In this document: one piece after another, positions 40,971-48,906 of the stretch
How the letters are laid out: every line of letters begins with the position of its first letter
How positions within the stretch are numbered: the first letter of the stretch is position 1
Source of the DNA: Nocardiopsis endophytica
Lineage (GTDB): Bacteria > Actinomycetota > Actinomycetes > Streptosporangiales > Streptosporangiaceae
Direction of reading: 5' to 3'
DNA: 64,000 bases
Assembly (NCBI RefSeq): GCF_027706725.1
Contig: NZ_JAQFWQ010000016.1
Coordinates: forward strand, 1-64,000
Notes under the pieces: model-generated
Told to the model about the DNA's origin: nothing
Database searches by the model: none
What the model saw: the letters and a program-made list of their open reading frames with translations, nothing else
Program-made: the position numbers and the translations under genes

Positions 40971-43900
40971 TCAGGCCTCGACGACGACCGCCGACTCCGA
41001 GGGGGTGCCGCCGGTCTTGGTGCGCCGGGTGCGGCGGCGGCGCGGGCGCTCGGCCCCGCCGTCGGCCTCCCCGGCGTCGGCGGAGTCCGCGGGTGCCGCC
41101 GCGCCCTCGGGCGCGGCCGTCCCCTGCTCCGCCGCCGCGGCGCCCGAGGGCTCCGCGGAAACCTGCTGGGCCGCGTCCGCGACCGGGGCGGCGGCCTCGT
41201 CGGCGGTCTCGGCCGCCTCCTCCGCCGCCTTCTTGGTCCGGCGCGCGGACGTGGACTTCGCCGCCGCCTTGGTGCCGGTCTTGGAGGTGCTCTTGGCGGT
41301 CTTGGCCTTGGACGCCGTCGACGTCTTGGCCGTGGACCGCGTGGAGGCGCGCTTGGTCTTCTTCGGCGCCTCCTGCGCCTCCTGTGCCTCCTCCGGGGCC
41401 TCGGTCCCGGAGGCGTCGGGCGCGGCCTCGGCGGGCGCCTCGGCCACCTGCTCGACCGGCGCGTCCGCGGCCTCGGCGGCCGGCTCGGCGACGGGCTCGG
41501 AGGCCGCCGCCTCCGCGGCGGGCTCCTCGGGCGCGGCCTGCTTGGCGGACCTGCGCCTCGACGAGCGCTTCTTCGGCGCCTCCTTGGCCTCCGGCTCGGC
41601 CGCCTCGGCCTTCTCCGCCGCCTTCTCAGCGGCCTTGTCGGCCTTGTCCGCGGCCTTGTCCGCCTTCTCGGCGACCGGCTCGGCCGCCTGCTCGACGGCC
41701 TTGTCCGCCGCCGCGTCGGCGCCCTTCTCGGACGCCTTCTCGCCGCCCTTGTCGGAGCCGTTCTTGCCCTTCTTCTTCCGGCCGCCGCCGGAGCCGCCGC
41801 CCTTGCCCTCGACGGGCTCGCTGGACAGCACCAGGCCCCGGCCGTTGCAGTGCTCGCAGGAGTGCGAGAACGCCTCCAGCAGCCCCTGGCCGACCCGCTT
41901 GCGGGTCATCTGGACCAGGCCCAGCGAGGTGACCTCGGCCACCTGGTGCTTGGTGCGGTCCCGGGACAGGCACTCCAGCAGCCGCCGCAGCACCAGGTCG
42001 CGGTTGCTCTCCAGCACCATGTCGATGAAGTCGATCACGATGATGCCGCCGATGTCGCGCAGCCGGAGCTGGCGCACGATCTCCTCGGCCGCCTCGAGGT
42101 TGTTCTTGGTGACCGTCTCCTCCAGGTTGCCGCCCTGGCCGGTGAACTTGCCGGTGTTCACGTCGACGACGGTCATCGCCTCGGTGCGGTCGATGATCAG
42201 CGACCCGCCGCTGGGCAGCCACACCTTGCGCTCCAGCGCCTTGGTGATCTGCTCGTCGATCCGGTAGGCCTCGAAGACGTCCCGCTCGCCGTCGTAGCGG
42301 TCCACCCGCTCGGACAGGTGCGGGGCCACGTAGTCCACGTACTCGCGGACCGTGTCCCAGGCCTCGCCGCCGGAGACGACCAGGCTGGAGAAGTCCTCGT
42401 TGAAGACGTCCCGGACCACCTTGACCGTGAGGTCCGGCTCGCTGTTGAGCAGCGAGGGCGCCGAGGCCGACTTCGACTTGCGCTTGATCGACTCCCACTG
42501 GGAGGCCAGGCGGGAGATGTCCCGCTCCAGCTCCTCCTCGCTGGCGCCCTCGGCGGCGGTGCGCACGATCACGCCGGCGTCGGAGGGCATCACCTTCTTG
42601 AGGATCTGCTTGAGCCGCGCCCGCTCCTTGTCGGGGAGCTTGCGGCTGATGCCGGTCATGTTGCCGTCGGGCACGTACACCAGGTAGCGGCCGGGCAGGC
42701 TGATCTGGCTGGTGAGCCGGGCGCCCTTGTGCCCCACCGGGTCCTTGGTGACCTGCACCAGGACCGACTGGCCGGACTTGAGCACCGACTCGATGCGCTT
42801 GGGCTGGCCCTCCATGCCCGAGGCGTCCCAGTTGACCTCGCCCGCGTACAGCACCGCGTTGCGGCCCTTGCCGATGTCGACGAAGGCGGCCTCCATCGAC
42901 GGCAGCACGTTCTGCACCCGGCCCAGGTAGACGTTGCCGACGTAGGAGCGGTGGGTGGCGCGGTCCACGTAGTGCTCGACGAGGACGTCGTCCTCCAGCA
43001 CCGCGATCTGGGTGCGGTCCTCGATGCGGCGGATGATCAGGTCGCGCTTGACCGACTCGCGGCGGGCCAGGAACTCCGACTCGGTGATGATCGGGGCGCG
43101 GCGGCGGCCCTGCTCACGGCCCTCCCGGCGGCGCTGCTTCTTGGCCTCCAGGCGGGTGGAGCCGCGGACCGCCTGGACCTCGCTCTCGGCGGTGGCGGCC
43201 GCGCGCGGCTCGCGCACCTTCACCACGGTGTTGGGCGGGTCGTCCTTGGACGCCGGCTCCTCGGCGGCGCCGTCTCCGGAACCGCGGCGGCGACGGCGGC
43301 GACGGCGGCGGCTGCCCGCCGCACCGCCCTCGTCGGACTCGGCCTGCCGGGCGGCGGCCCTGCCGCCCTCGGCGGTGTCGGCCTCGGCGGCGGGCTCCTC
43401 GCCCTCGCCGCCCTCGTCCTCGGCCTGCTCCTCGCCCGAGCGCGAACGGCCGCGCCCGCGTCCGCCGCGGCGGCGGCGACGGCGGGTGGGGCGCTCATCG
43501 GAGGCCTCCGCGGACTCGTCGGCGTCCCCGGCGTCGGCCTCGGCCTCCCCGGCCTCCTCATCGGCCTCGTCCACGGGCTCCTCGGCGTCCGCGGCGGGCG
43601 CGTGCGTGCCGTTGGCCGCGGCCGCGGGCGCCTCCGCGGGCGGCGCGACCGGCGGCTGGAACAGGACCATGGGCGACTGGAACGGCGAGGCGGCCGACAC
43701 GTCCGCGACAGCGGCGGCGGGCTCCTCGGCGGCCGGGGCGGCCTCGGGCTCGGGCTCCGGCTCGGCCTTCCTGCGGCCCGTGGACCTCTTGGCGGCCGTC
43801 TTCTTCGCGCCCGCCTTCTTCTCCTCGGCCCGCCCCTCGGCGGCCGCCTCGTCGGCGGCACCGGCGTCGGCGCCGCCGGCCTTGGCGGCGCGCCGCGTCC

Positions 43901-44333
43901 GGGTCCGGGTGCGCGGCTTCTCGGCCGGCTCCTCGGGCGCGGCAGCGGCGGCGCCCTCGGCCTGCGCCTCCTCCTGCTCCTCCTCGGTCCCGTCGACGCC
44001 GTCCGCCTCCGCGGCCTCGGCCGCGGTGACGGTGCGCCGGGTCGGGACGGCGGGGGCGGGCGGCTCCTCGGGCGTGATCACCCGGCGCACCGCGCCCGCG
44101 GCCTTGGGGGCCGAGACGACCACCTGGTGGGCGTCGTCGTCCACCTGCCCGGCCGGCCGCGTGAGCGGTGCGGCGGGGGCGGCCTGCGGGGCGTCCGGCT
44201 CCGGAGGCGGGCCGGCGGCCCGAACCCCCCGGCGCGCGGCCGGGGCGCTCACCCTGACCTCGGCGTCGGTCCCTGCTGTTTCAGTTGTACCCGCGGTGCC
44301 TTCGGCACCGCCGTTGGGCTCGTTCTCGAGCAT
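40971..44333 (-). CDS. rne: Ribonuclease E/G family protein with long disordered tails
   Basis: This 1120-residue enzyme is for mRNA decay and rRNA processing. The core spans about 413-850: an S1 domain (EHYVDRATHRSYVGNVYLGRVQNVLP), the catalytic Asp region (MTVVDVNTGKFTGQ near 720, GIIVIDFIDM near 765) and the zinc-link CEHCNGRG near 826. The first 410 residues are acidic, Ala/Pro-rich with Arg clusters (RRRRRGGRGRGRSR), and the last 270 are Ala/Lys/Glu-rich with KAAEKA-type repeats. Actinobacterial RNase E has such N-terminal extensions, which likely form condensates or scaffold partner enzymes. It heads the rplU-rpmA region. Confidence 0.95.
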   Translation of the reverse strand: MLENEPNGGAEGTAGTTETAGTDAEVRVSAPAARRGVRAAGPPPEPDAPQAAPAAPLTRPAGQVDDDAHQVVVSAPKAAGAVRRVITPEEPPAPAVPTRRTVTAAEAAEADGVDGTEEEQEEAQAEGAAAAAPEEPAEKPRTRTRTRRAAKAGGADAGAADEAAAEGRAEEKKAGAKKTAAKRSTGRRKAEPEPEPEAAPAAEEPAAAVADVSAASPFQSPMVLFQPPVAPPAEAPAAAANGTHAPAADAEEPVDEADEEAGEAEADAGDADESAEASDERPTRRRRRRGGRGRGRSRSGEEQAEDEGGEGEEPAAEADTAEGGRAAARQAESDEGGAAGSRRRRRRRRRGSGDGAAEEPASKDDPPNTVVKVREPRAAATAESEVQAVRGSTRLEAKKQRRREGREQGRRRAPIITESEFLARRESVKRDLIIRRIEDRTQIAVLEDDVLVEHYVDRATHRSYVGNVYLGRVQNVLPSMEAAFVDIGKGRNAVLYAGEVNWDASGMEGQPKRIESVLKSGQSVLVQVTKDPVGHKGARLTSQISLPGRYLVYVPDGNMTGISRKLPDKERARLKQILKKVMPSDAGVIVRTAAEGASEEELERDISRLASQWESIKRKSKSASAPSLLNSEPDLTVKVVRDVFNEDFSSLVVSGGEAWDTVREYVDYVAPHLSERVDRYDGERDVFEAYRIDEQITKALERKVWLPSGGSLIIDRTEAMTVVDVNTGKFTGQGGNLEETVTKNNLEAAEEIVRQLRLRDIGGIIVIDFIDMVLESNRDLVLRRLLECLSRDRTKHQVAEVTSLGLVQMTRKRVGQGLLEAFSHSCEHCNGRGLVLSSEPVEGKGGGSGGGRKKKGKNGSDKGGEKASEKGADAAADKAVEQAAEPVAEKADKAADKADKAAEKAAEKAEAAEPEAKEAPKKRSSRRRSAKQAAPEEPAAEAAASEPVAEPAAEAADAPVEQVAEAPAEAAPDASGTEAPEEAQEAQEAPKKTKRASTRSTAKTSTASKAKTAKSTSKTGTKAAAKSTSARRTKKAAEEAAETADEAAAPVADAAQQVSAEPSGAAAAEQGTAAPEGAAAPADSADAGEADGGAERPRRRRTRRTKTGGTPSESAVVVEA

Positions 44334-44453
44334 CCGGGCGGTCTCCCGTCAGAGCCCTCGGGCGCGGCTCCGGCTCGGTGCCGGGCCGCGGCTCGCGAGA
44401 GCTGTCGTCGCTGTGTCGGCGCCCGGCGGCCTCCCGCCGCCGGGGCAAAGTCG

Positions 44454-45359
44454 TCATGTCGGGCCCGCGATCCCCGACGGGGGCGGCACCGGCCGCTCCC
44501 CTTCCGCGGGTCCGGGGGTCGCGCCCCGTCGATCCGTCGCGAACGGGTCGGCGATCCCTCCGGTCCCCTCGTCCAGCGGCCCCTGCGCCAGCCGGGTCAT
44601 CATCGGCGATGACGGCGGCGCCAGGCCGGCCGCGTGACGCAGGCCGGTCACCACGTCGTCCGGTCGAACGGCAGGTGCGGTGTGCCGGACGACCATCCGA
44701 AGTATGGCATATGTCGCGTTGTGTTCCCTTGCGGCACGCGCGTCCGACTCCAGTCGGACCACGGCCGCGCGGACGTCGAAGCGGCGGCGGCCCTTCTTGG
44801 TGAGCCGCTCGACCTCGACGCTGTCGGCCGCCAGGAAGGCGGCCACCGCACTCTCGGCGTCGTCGGGGGCGACGCCGGGCAGCTCCACCCGCCACTGCGA
44901 GGCCTGCAACCGGTCGGCCAGTCCTCCCGGTCCCGCCTGGACGGCCTCCACGACGTCCAACCCGTCGGGCAGGGCGGCGTCGAGGCCGGCGCTCACGCGC
45001 GCCGGCGGGACGGACTCGGCGAGCACCATCTCGAAGTACTCCGCCTCACTGGCCACCCCGGTGGGGGCGGCCCCGGTGTAGGAGAGCTTCGGGTGGGGTG
45101 TGAACCCCGCCGAGTAGGCGACGGGCACGCCCGCTTTGCGGATCGCCCTCTCCAGAGCGCGCGCGATGTCGCGATGGCTGGCGAAGCGCATCCGGCCGCG
45201 CTTGGCGTAGCGCACGCGCAGCTTCGGTGCGGGTCGGTCGTCGGCGGGCGAAGCGGTGCCCTCAGGTGCGGGGGGCAGCGGAACTCCTTTCCTCGTCGAC
45301 CCCCCTGGCGGGGTGCCGATACCAACACGACACACCCACCTGGGGAATTCACGTCCCAT
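44454..45359 (-). CDS. TIGR03936-type (DUF2344) radical SAM-associated protein
   Basis: The core of this up to 301-residue protein begins LRVRYAKRGRMRFASHRDIARALERA and continues with YSAGFTPHPKLSYTGAAPTG, the hallmark of the TIGR03936/DUF2344 family. These proteins accompany the TIGR03960 radical SAM protein, encoded just upstream, and rne; their joint function, possibly RNA modification, is not known. The start is uncertain: the ATG at 45359 lacks a ribosome site, whereas AGGAAAGGAG stands five bases before a CTG at 45278. The last 60 residues are variable. Confidence 0.88.
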   Translation of the reverse strand: MGREFPRWVCRVGIGTPPGGSTRKGVPLPPAPEGTASPADDRPAPKLRVRYAKRGRMRFASHRDIARALERAIRKAGVPVAYSAGFTPHPKLSYTGAAPTGVASEAEYFEMVLAESVPPARVSAGLDAALPDGLDVVEAVQAGPGGLADRLQASQWRVELPGVAPDDAESAVAAFLAADSVEVERLTKKGRRRFDVRAAVVRLESDARAAREHNATYAILRMVVRHTAPAVRPDDVVTGLRHAAGLAPPSSPMMTRLAQGPLDEGTGGIADPFATDRRGATPGPAEGERPVPPPSGIAGPT

Positions 45360-45660
45360 TCAGCCTACGGCCCGCGGGGGGCGGAGCGCGCCACCGCCCC
45401 GGGGGCGAGCGCCCATCACCCGACGAAACGGGGCCTGTCGGCCACGCCGGCGCGCTCAGGGCACACCCGTGCTGTTCCCAGGGCGACACCGGTTGAAAAG
45501 CGGACACGCCGCCCTCCGGACCGCGCGCCCCCCGGACCCGGGCCGTCCCACTACCTGGGAAACACCGCGCCGACCTGCGAAAATCCCTGGCACCAAAGAA
45601 TCTTCGAGATTTTTCGCCGATCGTGCAAACCATCCGGGCGCCCCGTCCGTCTTACACGGC
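45360..45660. other. Intergenic region with an AT-rich palindrome
   Basis: The gap between the two radical-SAM-related genes has no convincing gene. AATCT (45599-45603) and AGATT (45607-45611) pair across TCG and are followed by TTTC on the plus strand, an unusually AT-rich patch here. TAGGCT just before 45359 may be a -10 box for the minus-strand gene. Confidence 0.45.
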
Positions 45661-45695
45661 GTATGGCCCGGTGCGAGCGGGGCACCGGGCCATAC
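45661..45695 (-). terminator. Terminator of the radical SAM gene
   Basis: Perfect 14-base arms (45661-45674, GTATGGCCCGGTGC, and 45682-45695) with a 7-base loop lie 18 bases past the stop codon of the TIGR03960 gene. Confidence 0.8.
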
Positions 45696-45712
45696 TCATG
45701 CGCTCCTGCGCG

Positions 45713-47662
45713 TCAGACCACGCTCAGCGGCAGCAGCTTCGAGCGGTCCGCGGGGGACACGCCGATCTGGATCCCGGTGCCCATGCTCGGGCACACCCCG
45801 CAGTCGTAGCAGGGGTTCCAGCGGCAGTCGTCGACCTCCACCGACTCCTCGCCGTGCTGGGCGTCCTGCCAGTCCTGCCACAGCCAGGAGCGGTCCAGCC
45901 CGGCGTCCAGGTGGTCCCAGGGCAGCACCTCGTCCTCGGCGCGCTCGCGCACGGTGAACCAGTCCGCGTCGACCGGCTGCCCGGCGAAGGCCTCCTCCGC
46001 ACAGCGCATCCACCGCTCGTAGGAGAAGCGCTCGCTCCACCCGTCGAACCGGCCGCCGTCGCGCCACACCCGCTCGATGACCGCGCCCACCCGGCGGTCG
46101 CCGCGGGAGAGCAGGCCCTCGATGATGGAGGGGCTGCCCTCGTGGTAGCGCAGCCCGACCGACTTGCCGTAGCGCTTGTCCGAGCGCAGCGCGTCGCGGA
46201 GCTTGCGCAGCCGGGCGTCGACGGTCTCGGCCGGGGTCTGGCCCGCCCACTGGAACGGGGTCTGCGGCTTGGGCACGAACCCGCCGATGGACACGGTGCA
46301 CCGGATGTCCTTGCGCCCGGTGACCTCCCGTCCGGTGCGGACGACCTCCTTGGCCAGGTCGGCGATGGCCAGGACGTCCTCGTCCTCCTCGGTGGGCAGG
46401 CCGCACATGAAGTACAGCTTGACCTGGCGCCACCCGGCCTCGTAGGCGGCGGTGACGGTGCGGATCAGGTCCTGCTCGGTGACCATCTTGTTGATCACCC
46501 GGCGCATCCGCTCGCTGCCGCCCTCGGGGGCGAAGGTCAGGCCCGAGCGGCGCCCGTTGCGGGTCAGCTCGTTGGCCAGGTCGATGTTGAAGGCGTCCAC
46601 CCGGGTGGAGGGCAGCGACAGGCCGGTGTTGGTGCCCTCGTAGGCGTCGGCCAGCCCCTTGGCGATGCCGCCGATCTCGGTGTGGTCGGCGCTGGACAGG
46701 GAGAGCAGCCCCACCTCCTGGAAGCCGGTGTTGCGCACCCCCTCGTCGACCATGGACTGCACGGTCTCCCGGCTGCGCTCGCGCACGGGGCGGGTGATCA
46801 TGCCCGCCTGGCAGAACCGGCAGCCGCGGGTGCATCCGCGGAAGATCTCCACGCTGTACCGTTCGTGCACCGACTCGGCCACGGGCACGATCGGCGCCTT
46901 GGGGTAGGGCCAGGAGTCCAGGTCCATGACGGTGTGCTTCTGCACCTGCCAGGGCACCCCGGGCCGGTTGGGCCGGTAGCCGCCGATCCGCCCGTCGGGC
47001 AGGTACTCCACGTCGTAGAAGCGCGGCACGTACACCCCGCCCCCGGCCGCGAGCCGCTCCAGCAGCCCGTCGCGGCCGCCCGGGCGGCCCTCGCGCTTCC
47101 ACTCCCGCACGACCTCGGTGATCGCCAGGGCGACCTCCTCGCCGTCGCCGAGCACCGCGGCGTCCAGGAAGTCGGCCACCGGCTCGGGGTTGAAGGCGGC
47201 GTGCCCGCCGCCCAGCACCACCGGGTGGTCCCCGGTCCGGTCGGCCGCGTGCAGCGGGATCCCGGCCAGGTCCAGGGCGGTGAGCAGGTTGGTGTAGCCC
47301 ATCTCGCTGGCGAAGCTGACGCCGAGCACGTCGAAGCCGCCCACCGGGCGGTGCGCGTCCACGGTGAACTGCGGGACGCCGTGCTCGCGCATGAGCGCCT
47401 CCAGGTCGGGCCAGACCGCGTAGGTGCGCTCGGCGAGCACGCCCTCGCGCTCGTTGAGGACCTCGTAGAGGATCTGCACGCCCTGGTTGGGCACGCCCAC
47501 CTCGTAGGCGTCCGGGTACATCAGGGCCCAGCGGACCTCGGCGCCCTCCCAGTCCTTGGCCACGGAGTTGAGTTCGCCGCCGACGTACTGGATCGGCTTC
47601 TGCACACGCGGCAGGAGCCCCTCCAGCTGCGGAAGGACGCTCTCACCGGCATTGAAGGACAT
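45713..47662 (-). CDS. TIGR03960-type B12-binding radical SAM protein
   Basis: The 649-residue protein has an N-terminal B12-binding-like Rossmann region (about 25-230; ALMYPDAYEVGVPNQG, VLGVSFASEMGYTNLL) and a radical SAM domain with the cluster cysteines in FRGCTRGCRFCQAG (CxxxCxxC) near residue 280. The C-terminal end contains CRWNPCYDCGVCPSMG, a further Cys set that could bind a second cluster. It works with the TIGR03936 protein next door, with which it is fused in some bacteria. The reaction is unknown. The ATG at 47662 fits the family start. Confidence 0.92.
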   Translation of the reverse strand: MSFNAGESVLPQLEGLLPRVQKPIQYVGGELNSVAKDWEGAEVRWALMYPDAYEVGVPNQGVQILYEVLNEREGVLAERTYAVWPDLEALMREHGVPQFTVDAHRPVGGFDVLGVSFASEMGYTNLLTALDLAGIPLHAADRTGDHPVVLGGGHAAFNPEPVADFLDAAVLGDGEEVALAITEVVREWKREGRPGGRDGLLERLAAGGGVYVPRFYDVEYLPDGRIGGYRPNRPGVPWQVQKHTVMDLDSWPYPKAPIVPVAESVHERYSVEIFRGCTRGCRFCQAGMITRPVRERSRETVQSMVDEGVRNTGFQEVGLLSLSSADHTEIGGIAKGLADAYEGTNTGLSLPSTRVDAFNIDLANELTRNGRRSGLTFAPEGGSERMRRVINKMVTEQDLIRTVTAAYEAGWRQVKLYFMCGLPTEEDEDVLAIADLAKEVVRTGREVTGRKDIRCTVSIGGFVPKPQTPFQWAGQTPAETVDARLRKLRDALRSDKRYGKSVGLRYHEGSPSIIEGLLSRGDRRVGAVIERVWRDGGRFDGWSERFSYERWMRCAEEAFAGQPVDADWFTVRERAEDEVLPWDHLDAGLDRSWLWQDWQDAQHGEESVEVDDCRWNPCYDCGVCPSMGTGIQIGVSPADRSKLLPLSVV

Positions 47663-47719
47663 CGGACTGTCGCCTCCGGGTCGGGTTCTGCGGCACGTGC
47701 CCTACCAGGGTATGCCGAG

Positions 47720-48901
47720 TCACTCGAAGCCCCGGTCGCGCGCGTGCACCCCCAGGACCAGCCCCACGGCGCACATGTTGGCGATGGTGGCGCTGCCGCC
47801 GTAGGACACGAACGGCAGCGGGATCCCGGTGATCGGGGTGACGCCGATGGTCATGCCGATGTTGATGAACCCCTGGAAGGCGAACCAGGCGGCCACGCCC
47901 ACGCACACCAGCCGGGCGTAGGGCTGCTCGCACCCGGCGGCGATGCGCAGGATCCGCAGCAGCACCAGGGCCAGCAGCCCGATGACGGCGATGCCGCCGA
48001 CGAAGCCCAGCTCCTCCCCGGCCACGGTGAAGATGAAGTCGGTGTGCTGCTCGGGGACGAACCGCCCGGCGGTCTGCTCGCCCTGGAACAGGCCGGTGCC
48101 GCTGATGCCGCCCGACCCGACGGAGATCATCGCCTGGTTGGCGTTGTACCCGGTGCCCCGCGCGTCCAGCGAGGGGTCCAGGAAGCTGGTGAAGCGCGCC
48201 AGCTGGTAGGCCTTGAGCAGGCCGAACCACCACACCGCGACGACCGCCGCCACCCCGCAGGCCAGCATCCCGGCGATCCACCGCAGCGGCGCCCCGGACA
48301 GGGTGAGCATGGCCAGGTAGGTGACGCCCACCACCATGCCGGTCCCCAGGTCGGGCTGGAGCATGACCAGCCCCAGCGGGACCGCCATGGCCCCCAGGCT
48401 GAACAGCACGTCGCGGCTGGTGGGCGCGGTCTCCCCGTCGCGGGGCTCGCCCAGCAGCATGGCGACCATCAGCACCAGCCCCACCTTGGCGAACTCGGAG
48501 GGCTGGAGCTGGACGGGGCCGAGCGCGACCCACGACCGGGAGCCGTTGACCACCTGCCCCAGCGGGCTGAGCACCAGGGCCAGCAGCACCGAGGAGGCGA
48601 TGAACACGATCGGGGCGTAGGCGCGGGGCTTGCGGTAGTCGACGAAGGCGACGGCCGCCCCGGCCGCCAGCGCGATGCCCACGTGCGCCAGGTGCCGCTC
48701 GACGTAGGCCAGCGGGCTCTCGGGGTCTCCGGGCTCGTAGGTGGCGGCGGCCAGCAGCACCGTGCCGATCGCGGTCAGCGCCAGGACGCCGCCCACCAGG
48801 GTGCGGTCGAGGCGGCGCGGGCGGTTGACCGCCACGGTGTGCAGGACCCGCGAGGCGGCCCCGCGGCGCAGGGGCTCGGGTGCCGAGCGCGTGGTGGACA
48901 C
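47720..48901 (-). CDS. rodA: Rod-shape SEDS glycosyltransferase RodA
   Basis: The 393-residue SEDS-family polymerase for lateral wall peptidoglycan has ten predicted membrane segments. Signature stretches are QPSEFAKVGLVLM, LQPDLGTGMVVG, QHTDFIFTVAGEELGF and the end GIPLPFVSYGGSATIANM. It pairs with the PBP2 encoded just upstream. I take GTG 48901 because GGGGGAG lies eight bases before it; GTG 48910, overlapping the mrdA stop as GTGA, is the alternative. Confidence 0.94.
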   Translation of the reverse strand: MSTTRSAPEPLRRGAASRVLHTVAVNRPRRLDRTLVGGVLALTAIGTVLLAAATYEPGDPESPLAYVERHLAHVGIALAAGAAVAFVDYRKPRAYAPIVFIASSVLLALVLSPLGQVVNGSRSWVALGPVQLQPSEFAKVGLVLMVAMLLGEPRDGETAPTSRDVLFSLGAMAVPLGLVMLQPDLGTGMVVGVTYLAMLTLSGAPLRWIAGMLACGVAAVVAVWWFGLLKAYQLARFTSFLDPSLDARGTGYNANQAMISVGSGGISGTGLFQGEQTAGRFVPEQHTDFIFTVAGEELGFVGGIAVIGLLALVLLRILRIAAGCEQPYARLVCVGVAAWFAFQGFINIGMTIGVTPITGIPLPFVSYGGSATIANMCAVGLVLGVHARDRGFE

Positions 48902-48906
48902 GGCCC

